From assembly GCA_029247365.1 (NCBI GenBank), contig JAQWLJ010000033.1, positions 175,145 through 239,144 of the forward strand: DNA of 64,000 nt, in the 5' to 3' direction. Source of the DNA: Acidimicrobiales bacterium. Its GTDB lineage: Bacteria > Actinomycetota > Acidimicrobiia > Acidimicrobiales > Aldehydirespiratoraceae. Positions within the stretch are counted from its first letter, which is position 1. Each line of letters begins with the position of its first letter. Shown here piece by piece: positions 30,224 through 39,989 of this stretch. Under the pieces are notes generated by a model. The model ran no database searches and was not told the DNA's origin. It saw only the letters and a list, made by a program, of their open reading frames with translations. The translations under genes were made by a program, and so were the position numbers.

Positions 30224-30805
30224 TCAGTCGTCGAGATCTTCGTCGCCACCGTCGTCAATCTCCTCGGGCGGCGTGTGGGCGAAAGCGTCGACAGGGACAT
30301 CGGCTGAAGCGTCGCATTTCGCGACCAGCGCAACGGTCTCGCGGGCGATTTGGCCGAGCTCGCGCTCAAACAGTCGCTCAGTGATGCTGATGGTTTGCGG
30401 TCCGTCAGGGACAAGCTCCATCCAGAGCAGGTAGGCAGCGACGAGGCCGAAGACACGCTCGCCAAGCTGATCGCGATGCACCACAAGCTTGTCCCCCGCG
30501 TTTACGTGGTCGCGGATCGACGACATCGCGCGAGTGAGGCTCAGCGGCCCGGCTGCGGGTCCGCTAAAGGGCACGTGATGGAACGGAACGCCCATCTCCT
30601 CGTAGTTGTGCAGGTTCGCGTTCGAACCACACAGCGACATGACGAAATCGAAGTCGTTCTGGCGAAGCCAGATAATCTCTTCCTGTCGACGGACCTTGCG
30701 ATGGTTCGATCCGTGCCCTCCAGGCCGCTCACAAACCGCCACCTGGTCCTTGAGCACCCAAGTGAAGTTGCGCGGCTCGATACCTTGCGCCCACTTGCCT
30801 CTCAT
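30224..30805 (-). CDS. Dual-specificity-phosphatase-like protein lacking the catalytic Cys
   Basis: A 193-residue protein whose plan matches small dual-specificity phosphatases: PRNFTWVLKDQVAVCERPGG at the start, a FDFVMSLCG strand, YEEMGVPFHHVPF, and a phosphate-loop helix region KLVVHRDQLGERVFGLVAAYLL (residues 106-127). The active-site signature HCX5R reads HRDQLGER here, so Cys is Arg111, and no Asp occupies the general-acid loop after HVPF. It is probably a binding protein rather than a phosphatase. The C-terminal tail is acidic. It is embedded between folP (four-base overlap) and folB (one-base gap), so it is made together with folate enzymes. Confidence 0.6.
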   Translation of the reverse strand: MRGKWAQGIEPRNFTWVLKDQVAVCERPGGHGSNHRKVRRQEEIIWLRQNDFDFVMSLCGSNANLHNYEEMGVPFHHVPFSGPAAGPLSLTRAMSSIRDHVNAGDKLVVHRDQLGERVFGLVAAYLLWMELVPDGPQTISITERLFERELGQIARETVALVAKCDASADVPVDAFAHTPPEEIDDGGDEDLDD

Positions 30806-31581
30806 TGAGCAATCACCCCCACGGCGTGGACGGTAGCCCGCACATCATGAACTCGGACGAGGTCAGCCCCCAAAAACCCACCCCATGTTGCGATTGCGAG
30901 CGATGCCTCGAGGCGATCATCGATCGGAACCGGTTCGTCGAGCCCATCGCTACGGGAATGCAGGCGGCCCAGACTTCCTTTGCGGCTCACTGCGACAACC
31001 GTCGGCGCGATGGCGATGAAGACATCGAGGTTTGCGACCAGTTCGAGGTTCTGGTCGAACGTTTTGCCGAAGCCGATACCCGGATCGATCCAGATCTTGC
31101 GAACGCCGGCGGCCCTCCCCCGCCCGGCCGCATCGGCCAGGAAGTCGGCGATCTTGCCGACCACATCGTCGGGGCAGGTGTCATCCGTCATGGTCTGGCT
31201 CGGTCCGTTGGCGTGCATGGCGATCCAGCCCATGCCGTTGTGGGCGGCGACGTGTTCGAGCGACGCCGTGACGTCGTTAAGGATGGTGGCTCCGGCCGCA
31301 GCGGCCGCATCAGCTACCGAGGCCTTGTTGGTATCGATCGAGATCAGGGTGCCAGGCCGCTCTGCGACGATCCCTTCGATGACCGGGATGGCGCGAGCGA
31401 TCTCGGTCGCCTCGGCGACCGGGGTTGCTCCGGGGCGGGTTGACTCGCCCCCGACGTCCAGAAGGTCGGCACCGTCGTCGAGCAGTGCGAGCCCGTGGGC
31501 GATCGCAGTGTCGATCGTGTCATGGTGGCCGCCATCGCTGAAGGAGTCGGGCGTGACGTTGACGACACCCATCACCTTCAC
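30802..31581 (-). CDS. folP: Dihydropteroate synthase
   Basis: A 259-residue TIM-barrel enzyme, the sulfonamide target, joining p-aminobenzoate to the pterin pyrophosphate. VMGVVNVTPDSFSDGG, LLDVGGESTRPGA, ILNDVTA, IWIDPGIGFGKT, VAVSRKGSLGRL and DLVRVHDV are all present. It starts with GTG at 31581, five bases after the folE stop; an ATG three codons later is possible. Confidence 0.96.
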   Translation of the reverse strand: MKVMGVVNVTPDSFSDGGHHDTIDTAIAHGLALLDDGADLLDVGGESTRPGATPVAEATEIARAIPVIEGIVAERPGTLISIDTNKASVADAAAAAGATILNDVTASLEHVAAHNGMGWIAMHANGPSQTMTDDTCPDDVVGKIADFLADAAGRGRAAGVRKIWIDPGIGFGKTFDQNLELVANLDVFIAIAPTVVAVSRKGSLGRLHSRSDGLDEPVPIDDRLEASLAIATWGGFLGADLVRVHDVRATVHAVGVIAQ

Positions 31582-31586
31582 GTTGC

Positions 31587-32204
31587 TCAGCGTCCTTCGA
31601 TGAAGCGCATCGCCTCGGCGCGCGTGGCAACGTTCTCGCGAAAGATGCCGGTCACCGAGGAGGTGACTGTGGAGCTTCCGGCCTTCCGGACGCCGCGCAT
31701 CGACATGCAGAGGTGTTCGGCCTGGATCACCACGAGCACACCGCGCGGGGCGAGCGTACTCTCCATCGCTTTGGCGATCTGGTTTGTGAGCCGCTCCTGA
31801 ACCTGTGGACGCTTGGCGAACCCGTCAACGAGACGAGCGATCTTCGACAAGCCGGTGACGTAACCGTCATCGCCTGGGATATACGCAACGTGGGCGACGC
31901 CGAGGAACGGAATCAGGTGGTGCTCGCACAGCGAGTAGAGCGGGATATCGCGGACCATGACCATTTCGTCATGGTCAGCCTCGAACTGGGTGAAGAGATG
32001 CTCGGAGGGCTCCTGATGGAGCCCCGAGCAGATCTCGGCATACATGCGAGCAACGCGAGACGGCGTATTGAGCAGGCCGTCGCGATCAGGATCTTCGCCG
32101 ATCGCAATCAGGATCTCACGCACGGCGGCGGAGATGCGGGCCTGGTCAACCTCGGGCGCGTGGACACCCGGGATGAGGGGCTTGGGGGAAACCAACTCGG
32201 ACAT
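31587..32204 (-). CDS. folE: GTP cyclohydrolase I
   Basis: A 205-residue enzyme that starts folate synthesis by converting GTP to dihydroneopterin triphosphate. The zinc Cys and His residues lie in [20 protein letters not shown] and in HLCMSMRGV. The ATG at 32204 gives the family start; the open frame extends upstream into hpt. It lies 34 bases after the hpt stop. Confidence 0.96.
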   Translation of the reverse strand: MSELVSPKPLIPGVHAPEVDQARISAAVREILIAIGEDPDRDGLLNTPSRVARMYAEICSGLHQEPSEHLFTQFEADHDEMVMVRDIPLYSLCEHHLIPFLGVAHVAYIPGDDGYVTGLSKIARLVDGFAKRPQVQERLTNQIAKAMESTLAPRGVLVVIQAEHLCMSMRGVRKAGSSTVTSSVTGIFRENVATRAEAMRFIEGR

Positions 32205-32238
32205 AGCCCTGAGTTTATCTGGGCCGCCACCCGCCTTG

Positions 32239-32769
32239 TCAGGCGGGCTCAAACACGTGGATCGCATCGAGCTCGCGGTAGTGCTCCGCAACGTCAAGCC
32301 CATAGCCAACGACAAAATCGGAAGGGATCGGGAAGCCGAAGTACTTCGCGCCACCATCCTGCGCGCCCTCGCGCACCAGTAGGGCGCAGATCTCGAGGCT
32401 CGCTGGCTTGCGATCGCCAAGGACCTGAGTGAGGTATTTAAGGGTCAAACCCGAATCGACAATGTCCTCAACCAGGATGACGTCTCGACCTTCGATGTCG
32501 GTCTCGAGGTCCTTGACGATACGGACCACACCACTCGATGACGTTCCTGAGCCGTATGACGACACCGCCATGAAGTCGATCTCGACCGGCAGGTCGATCG
32601 AGCGGGCGAGGTCGCTCATGAAAACGAATGCCCCCTTCAGCACGCCGACGAGGAGCGGCTGACGCCCCTGGTAGTCCTCGGTGATTCGCGCGCCGATCTC
32701 AGCCACCCGGGCAGCGAGGTCATCAGCAGCGATCACGACACGACCGATCGAGCCGGCAGGAATCGACAT
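32239..32769 (-). CDS. hpt: Hypoxanthine phosphoribosyltransferase
   Basis: A 176-residue purine salvage enzyme. The PRPP loop [17 protein letters not shown], the [11 protein letters not shown] segment and [15 protein letters not shown] near the C-terminus are characteristic. It converts hypoxanthine or guanine to IMP or GMP. It heads the folate operon. In many Actinomycetota ftsH lies between hpt and folE; here they are adjacent. Confidence 0.95.
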   Translation of the reverse strand: MSIPAGSIGRVVIAADDLAARVAEIGARITEDYQGRQPLLVGVLKGAFVFMSDLARSIDLPVEIDFMAVSSYGSGTSSSGVVRIVKDLETDIEGRDVILVEDIVDSGLTLKYLTQVLGDRKPASLEICALLVREGAQDGGAKYFGFPIPSDFVVGYGLDVAEHYRELDAIHVFEPA

Positions 32770-33069
32770 GGCGCCGACCGTAGTCGGCTGCGGCTCAACC
32801 CGCTGAACGACTCGTTCGACACGTCGATGCCATCTCGCTGCGAAATGAACTCAGTCAGAACGACGCTCGCCTAGACCTCGTCGGCCCCCTCAACCACGAC
32901 CACCGCGATCACCAGCACCGGTCCAATCAGTCTGACGGCGGCGGCGCCACCATCCATGCCTCGCGCTACCGCTCCACGCCGGCGACACGAGTTGCCAGCT
33001 GGCGGCAACCCACGGTGGCTCTGCGGCAGCGCGGCAGCTCGCCGGTCCAGCCGCACCACCACACCGAGG
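32770..33069. other. 300-bp stretch without a recognised gene
   Basis: The region upstream of hpt must hold the promoter of the folate operon, but I could not identify it. A 71-codon open frame on the minus strand (32871-33086) has no ribosome site and runs into the groESL terminator, so it is not called. Confidence 0.45.
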
Positions 33070-33114
33070 GAAGACAAAAACGACAACGGTCCCGGGCCGA
33101 AGCCCAGGACCGTT
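33070..33114 (-). terminator. Rho-independent terminator of groESL
   Basis: AACGGTCC (33085-33092) pairs with GGACCGTT (33107-33114). After one mismatch GGGC/GCCC closes a stable TTCG loop as read on the minus strand. GTTTTTG follows the stem in that direction. It lies 65 bases past the groEL stop. Confidence 0.88.
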
Positions 33115-33178
33115 GGTCGAATCAGCTCATGTGAACGCTGGAATCACAATCCCTCGTGGGGATGTGATGCCCAGGGCG

Positions 33179-35121
<1,943 letters not shown>

Positions 35122-35177
35122 TCGATCCTCCGAGATCGGGTTTGTCTTTTTGCTGGGACAAGCCGATCTCGAGGCGC

Positions 35178-35204
35178 TTAGCACTCGAGACCGGCGAGTG
35201 CTAA
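35178..35204 (-). promoter_or_regulatory. CIRCE operator, perfect consensus
   Basis: TTAGCACTC, nine bases, GAGTGCTAA: an exact match to the HrcA-binding inverted repeat. It lies upstream of groES and should repress groESL at normal temperature. Confidence 0.95.
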
Positions 35205-35270
35205 GACTAGAACGAGGAGCCCAGGATGACAACGCGACGCCTCGGTGACCGCTGCACCGAAATATCGCAA

Positions 35271-36278
35271 TCAGCTGATTGTGGGCAGGCGCAGCGACGG
35301 ATCGGCACCGACATCGAGGGGTGAGGGACCATCGGCTTGCAGGCGCCACCAGGCTGCCGCTGCGACCATCGCGGCGTTGTCGGTACACATCGCCCGGCTC
35401 GGCAGGAATGCCCGGTAGCCGTCAGCCACACACACGTCGAGCATCTTCTCGCGGAGCCGGGAGTTGGCAGCCACGCCTCCGGCAAGACAGAGACCCTTCG
35501 CGCCCACCTCGCGAGCGGCGCGACGGGCCTTGCCAACCAGGACATCGACGACAGCTTCCTGGAACGAGGCGGCGACATCGCGCACCTCGGCGTCGGGGTG
35601 CTTGCGGACATGGTTGACCACGGCCGTCTTCACACCAGAAAAAGAGAAGTCCCACCCACCATTGGCCATCGCACGCGGGAAACGTATCGCCGCCGGGTCA
35701 CCCTCCATGGCGAGCTGATCGATGACCGGACCCCCCGGATAGCCAAGATCCATATATCGGGCGACCTTGTCGAATGCCTCACCTGCCGCATCGTCGAGGG
35801 TGCCACCGAGCACCCGGTAGCGAAGATGGTCCTCCATCACGATGAGCATCGTGTGACCTCCCGAGACCAACAGGATCACCAGCGGCATCTCGAGGTCGGG
35901 TTCCTCAAGGAATGCTGCATAGAGATGCGCTTCGAGATGGTTCACGGCCACGAACGGCACGTCCCACACCATCGACATCGCCTTGGCCGCAGACACGCCC
36001 ACGAGCAGCGCACCGACAAGGCCCGGTCCGTGGGTGGCCGCGACCGCTTCGATCTCGCGGTCTTCGACACCGGCCTCGACGATTGCTTGCGCCACCACGG
36101 GCATCAGGAGCTCGACATGGGCGCGGCTGGCGACCTCAGGGACGACGCCGCCGTAGCGACGGTGCAGTTCGATCTGGCTCGACACAACCGACGACATCAC
36201 ATCACTACCGCGTGACACCACCGCAGCCGCAGTCTCGTCACAGCTGGTCTCGATGCCAAGGATGCGATCGGCGTTCAT
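35271..36278 (-). CDS. tsaD: tRNA N6-threonylcarbamoyladenosine transferase subunit TsaD
   Basis: A 335-residue ASKHA-fold protein that transfers the threonylcarbamoyl group to A37 of ANN-reading tRNAs. It begins [14 protein letters not shown], has the metal-binding [17 protein letters not shown] and [13 protein letters not shown]. The ATG at 36278 overlaps rimI by four bases. TsaB and TsaE are encoded just upstream in the same operon. Confidence 0.96.
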   Translation of the reverse strand: MNADRILGIETSCDETAAAVVSRGSDVMSSVVSSQIELHRRYGGVVPEVASRAHVELLMPVVAQAIVEAGVEDREIEAVAATHGPGLVGALLVGVSAAKAMSMVWDVPFVAVNHLEAHLYAAFLEEPDLEMPLVILLVSGGHTMLIVMEDHLRYRVLGGTLDDAAGEAFDKVARYMDLGYPGGPVIDQLAMEGDPAAIRFPRAMANGGWDFSFSGVKTAVVNHVRKHPDAEVRDVAASFQEAVVDVLVGKARRAAREVGAKGLCLAGGVAANSRLREKMLDVCVADGYRAFLPSRAMCTDNAAMVAAAAWWRLQADGPSPLDVGADPSLRLPTIS

Positions 36279-36790
36279 GCGCGGGCCTCCCGGCTCTCGA
36301 TGTCGGTTGCCAAGCGGTCGATTCGCGACTGTGCCTCCGATGACGACAAGTCGTGCAGCCACATGATCACCGCGTCGTCGGTGGGCGCCGAGTAGTAGCC
36401 GGGGCGGATGCCGGCAGGGCTGAACCCGAGCCGACCGTAAACGCGGTGGGTGGCCCGGTCGGCGGCCCGAACTTCAAGGGTCGCGGCCTCGGCCCCGCTG
36501 GCAACACCGGCACGGAGGAGGTCGACGAGAAGTCGGGTGGCGTGACCGCGACCACGGTGCCCGGGATGGGTGGCAACAGTGGTGACGTGCAACTCATCGA
36601 GCTGTTGAAGCGTGCCCGCGTGAGCGACGACAGAGTCGTCGTCGATCACGACCATGTGACGACGGCCCGACGCCGCGAGTTCCGAACGCCACATTGCCGC
36701 ACTCCACTGGTGGCTGTAGCTGACGGCGTCGATGGCGATGACAGCGTCGATATGGCGGCCAGCCATCGCTTCGATCCGGAGCCCAGTCAT
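36275..36790 (-). CDS. rimI: Ribosomal protein S18 N-acetyltransferase-like GNAT protein RimI
   Basis: A 171-residue GNAT enzyme. The acetyl-CoA loop VATHPGHRGRGHATRLL and the C-terminal VYGRLGFSPAGIRPGYY are typical of RimI. It probably acetylates the N-terminus of S18 and maybe other proteins. Four-base overlaps with tsaB and tsaD show coupling, the usual actinobacterial arrangement. Confidence 0.9.
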   Translation of the reverse strand: MTGLRIEAMAGRHIDAVIAIDAVSYSHQWSAAMWRSELAASGRRHMVVIDDDSVVAHAGTLQQLDELHVTTVATHPGHRGRGHATRLLVDLLRAGVASGAEAATLEVRAADRATHRVYGRLGFSPAGIRPGYYSAPTDDAVIMWLHDLSSSEAQSRIDRLATDIESREARA

Positions 36791-37485
36791 GCGCCCGCCT
36801 CGGTGTCCCATTTGGCCTCGGCATCAGGGCGCCGCAGATAGAGGGGCTCGATCTCGTCGGGCCGAACGAACTCTTCTCGCAGCGCTCGCGCGTGCGCGAG
36901 TGCGACCAACGAACCCGCCGACGGATGGGCAAAGCTCTCGTCGGCCACTTCGACGCCGTGGGCACTACCGAACAGGTCGGCGTGTGCGACGGCTGCGTCA
37001 CCCACGACCAAGGCCGGTTCGCCATCGGCCTCGATCGCGGCGACAAGGTCGCCGGGGCGGGTGATGGCCGGTTCGGAGATTCGCTGCACGCCGCCAGGCA
37101 CCCGACGGTACGACGCGTGGAAGACCTCAGCTCGACGGGCATCGATTGCGGCCACGATCTTGCGGTCGGTCAGCGCCGCAGGGAACGCCAGCAGATCAAG
37201 CGACGTGACGCCGATCATGGGAACCCGCAGCGTGGTCGCAACCGAGAGCGCAGTCGTAACCCCGACCCGGAGGCCCGTGTAGAGCCCCGGCCCAACATCG
37301 ACTGCGACGGCACCGATCTCGCGCAGGGAGATGCCGGCCTGCTCGGCAATGAACTTGATCTGTGGCGCGAGCGCTTCGGCGTGGCGCCGGCCACGCGACG
37401 AATGCGCCGAGGCCAGGACACCCTCATGGCCACCGATTGCGCATCCGACCCGGGTCGTTGCGGACTCGATTCCGAGGATCAACAT
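36787..37485 (-). CDS. tsaB: tRNA t6A-modification protein TsaB
   Basis: A 232-residue paralogue of TsaD lacking its metal site. It has ILGIESATTRVGCAIGG at the N-terminus and VDVGPGLYTGLRVG. It binds TsaD and TsaE to form the t6A transferase complex. The ATG at 37485 overlaps the tsaE stop by one base. Its C-terminus overlaps rimI by four bases. Confidence 0.93.
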   Translation of the reverse strand: MLILGIESATTRVGCAIGGHEGVLASAHSSRGRRHAEALAPQIKFIAEQAGISLREIGAVAVDVGPGLYTGLRVGVTTALSVATTLRVPMIGVTSLDLLAFPAALTDRKIVAAIDARRAEVFHASYRRVPGGVQRISEPAITRPGDLVAAIEADGEPALVVGDAAVAHADLFGSAHGVEVADESFAHPSAGSLVALAHARALREEFVRPDEIEPLYLRRPDAEAKWDTEAGA

Positions 37486-37964
37486 CAGACCACCTGCCAC
37501 GGGGCGAGAGCGGCTTCGAGGTCGACCCAACGCGCCGCCCATTCCGGGCCAACACCGGTGAGTTCGAGTCGGCGGTCATCGTCGCCATCCCCCATGACGA
37601 TACGGACCTCGAGGCGGTCGAGCGGAAGGACAGGCGTGAGGTTGTCGCCCCACTCGATCAGGGTCACGCCATCCTCCAACAGCTCTGGGAGGGCGAGGTC
37701 TTCGGCTTCGACGATCTGCTCGACCCGGTATGCGTCGAGGTGGTTGATGATGATGTCGCCGACATAACGGTTGGCGAGGGTGAACGTGGGGCTCGTCACC
37801 CGATCGGCGACACCGAGCGCGGTTGCGAAGCCCTGGGTGAAGTGCGTCTTCCCCGCACCAAGGTCGCCTACCAGCAGGATCAAATCGCCGTCCCGAGCCA
37901 GCCCGGCAACCGCAGCCGCGAGAAGGCGCGTTTGGTCGACGTGGTGGGTTGTACAGACGAGCAT
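37485..37964 (-). CDS. tsaE: tRNA t6A-modification ATPase TsaE
   Basis: A 159-residue P-loop ATPase: Walker A VGDLGAGKTHFTQGFA, SPTFTLANRY and HLDAYRVE. It resets the TsaB-TsaD complex. The gene opens the tsaE-tsaB-rimI-tsaD operon. The alr gene that often precedes tsaE in Actinomycetota is not present. Confidence 0.94.
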   Translation of the reverse strand: MLVCTTHHVDQTRLLAAAVAGLARDGDLILLVGDLGAGKTHFTQGFATALGVADRVTSPTFTLANRYVGDIIINHLDAYRVEQIVEAEDLALPELLEDGVTLIEWGDNLTPVLPLDRLEVRIVMGDGDDDRRLELTGVGPEWAARWVDLEAALAPWQVV

Positions 37965-37987
37965 GGGGCCTCGTGTCCGTCGGACAG

Positions 37988-38866
37988 CTACTCCGAAAGG
38001 ATACCCACCGCCTCACGGATGGCCGTTTCCATCGCAACGACCGCCGCGAGGCGCACCTCGTCGACTGGCGCCTCAACCTCACCAGTTGCCGCAGCGACGA
38101 ACCCGTCGCCATCGCTGCGCATGTGGGGCGGGAACACAGCCCGGGCCAGACCGTCATGGGCTCCCTGAGCCACGAGAAAACAACCGGCCTTGTCGATCGC
38201 GGCGTTCGTCACGATGACCCCGATGACAGTGTTTGGGTCAGCCTCGGCCTCGGTGCCGGGGGGCTCGGGCCAAACCCGCTCACCGTCGAGGACGCGCACC
38301 GTGGTCGAACCGTCGTCGACGTCACCGAGCGCGTTGACGACGACGATCGCCGTAACGACCAGATCGCCCTGCTCAACGCGGTGGATACCGAGTCCACCCG
38401 GGCTCATCGCGTCGTGGCCACGCCATTTGCCAACGGTCGCGCCGGTACCGGCACCGACCGCTCCGATGGCCGGGTCATCTGATACCGCAGCGAGCGCATC
38501 ACGACCCCAGGCAGCATCGGGCCGGACGGTGGAATCGCCGACTGCGAGGTCATAGAGCGACAAGCCCACAACGATTGGAACGACTGCGTCTCTGAGCTCG
38601 AAGCCGACACCGTCCGCCTCCAAGGCCTCCATCACGCCGTCGCCGGCTGCGAGCCCGTAGGCGGATCCACCCGAGAGAACGATCGCATCGAGGCGTTGCA
38701 CCATCCGAGCCGGGTCGAGGAGCGCGAACTCGCGAGAGGCGGGCGCCCCACCTCGGATCTCACCGGAACCCACTGTCCCCTCAGGAAAGCGCACCACCGT
38801 GCAGCCCGTCTTGGCCTGCTCATCGGTGCGGTGTCCAACGAGCACGCCCTCGATGCCGATCTGCAT
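37988..38866 (-). CDS. P1-family (S58, DmpA-like) peptidase
   Basis: A 292-residue N-terminal-nucleophile-type peptidase. VLSGGSAYGLAAGDGVM, GTGATVGKW, the VVVNALGDV segment close to the expected self-cleavage site, and VIVTNAAIDKAG are characteristic. Family members cut themselves into two chains and act as aminopeptidases, some on D-amino-acid or beta-amino-acid peptides. The ATG at 38866 gives the family start. The substrate is unknown. It lies 23 bases upstream of tsaE. Confidence 0.85.
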   Translation of the reverse strand: MQIGIEGVLVGHRTDEQAKTGCTVVRFPEGTVGSGEIRGGAPASREFALLDPARMVQRLDAIVLSGGSAYGLAAGDGVMEALEADGVGFELRDAVVPIVVGLSLYDLAVGDSTVRPDAAWGRDALAAVSDDPAIGAVGAGTGATVGKWRGHDAMSPGGLGIHRVEQGDLVVTAIVVVNALGDVDDGSTTVRVLDGERVWPEPPGTEAEADPNTVIGVIVTNAAIDKAGCFLVAQGAHDGLARAVFPPHMRSDGDGFVAAATGEVEAPVDEVRLAAVVAMETAIREAVGILSE

Positions 38867-38876
38867 GAGACCGACG

Positions 38877-39989
38877 CTAGACCGCTCGGACCCGTTCGAG
38901 AAGATGCTCGACCCGGCCGTCGAGTTCGGCTGCCACCATCGACCAGTCGAACCGAGCCATCGACTCGGCCAATCCGTGAGGTGAACGCTCTCCGGCAGCA
39001 ATCCGGCCGACCACTTCGCGAAGCCGCACCCCGAGACCGCCCAACGAATAGAGACAAGCGGCGTGGTATTCGGCCGGAATCACTTCTGGGTAGGCGAGGG
39101 CATCGGGTACGACCGGCCACGCTCCTGCCGCCACTGCTTCGACGACTGCGATCCCGAAGTTCTCGTTGCGCGCTGCGGAAACGACCACGTCGGCTCGTCG
39201 CAGCACCTCGAGATACTCGTTGCGCGGCAGGTGGCCTCGAACCACGACGGTCTCCCCTAACTCGGCAATGAGCGGGGCGAGATCGTCGGCCTCACCACCG
39301 GTCGGGTCGCCGAGCAAGGCGACATCGCAGTCGAATCCCTGATCGATCGCAGTCCGAATCGCTCGAAGCACGCTGCCGAGATCCTTGTCATGGTGCCAGC
39401 GCTGGTTCGAGACCACGAGTGGCCGGCGCGGTCCAGCGGTGGCGACAGGACGCCGACACGCATCGACCTCGATCCCGAGATACCCGACCCACGTCTTCGA
39501 CGCGACCGAAGCGGCATCGACGGGCGAGTCCATCTCATCGTCGAGCATCGCCAGTCCGTTCAACAGCGCAGTTCGGTGATACTCACTGTTGAACCAGATC
39601 TCGTCGGCGGCGACGAGACCTCGCCACTGCATCCACGCCAGCCCTGGCTCGAGCCTCTCGCCTGGTCGTCGGGGGTAACTCAGCTGGTTCTCATGCATGA
39701 ACTGCACCGCTGGCACCGGGCCGAGCGTCCGGCGGCTCAGACCCAGAAACGCTGCGAGATCGAGCATGTTGGTCCCAACGACCAGGTCGGGTCGACCATG
39801 CGCGGCCACCCACTCACCCGCTCGATCAGCGAGGACTGCTGACCCTGCTCGCATGCCCCGACGCCACCGATCACCGGACCCGCCGAGCACGTGCACGTCG
39901 TGACGCGATGCCTGGCTCCACCCCTGTGCCCACGCCCGGTGCGATCCGGCGAAGAGCGGCTCGACAAGAAGGATTGTCCGCTCAGCCAC
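38877..39989 (-). CDS. GTDC1-like (DUF3524) family 4 glycosyltransferase
   Basis: A 370-residue GT-B enzyme. Motifs resemble the GTDC1/DUF3524 group: LLVEPLFAGSHRAWAQG (7-23), FMHENQLSYP (97-106), FNSEYHR (133-139), NQRWHHDKD (195-203), and NENFGIAVVEAVAAGAWPVV...LAYPEVIP (275-305), which contains the donor-binding Glu. Human GTDC1 is the enzyme that mannosylates queuosine in tRNA-Asp. The bacterial acceptor is not established. The neighbouring t6A operon makes a tRNA role worth considering. It overlaps nnr by eight bases. Confidence 0.72.
   Translation of the reverse strand: MAERTILLVEPLFAGSHRAWAQGWSQASRHDVHVLGGSGDRWRRGMRAGSAVLADRAGEWVAAHGRPDLVVGTNMLDLAAFLGLSRRTLGPVPAVQFMHENQLSYPRRPGERLEPGLAWMQWRGLVAADEIWFNSEYHRTALLNGLAMLDDEMDSPVDAASVASKTWVGYLGIEVDACRRPVATAGPRRPLVVSNQRWHHDKDLGSVLRAIRTAIDQGFDCDVALLGDPTGGEADDLAPLIAELGETVVVRGHLPRNEYLEVLRRADVVVSAARNENFGIAVVEAVAAGAWPVVPDALAYPEVIPAEYHAACLYSLGGLGVRLREVVGRIAAGERSPHGLAESMARFDWSMVAAELDGRVEHLLERVRAV

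Noticed and set aside
32871..33086. 71-codon minus-strand frame before hpt
   Set aside because: No ribosome site, no family, and its 5' end runs through the groESL terminator.
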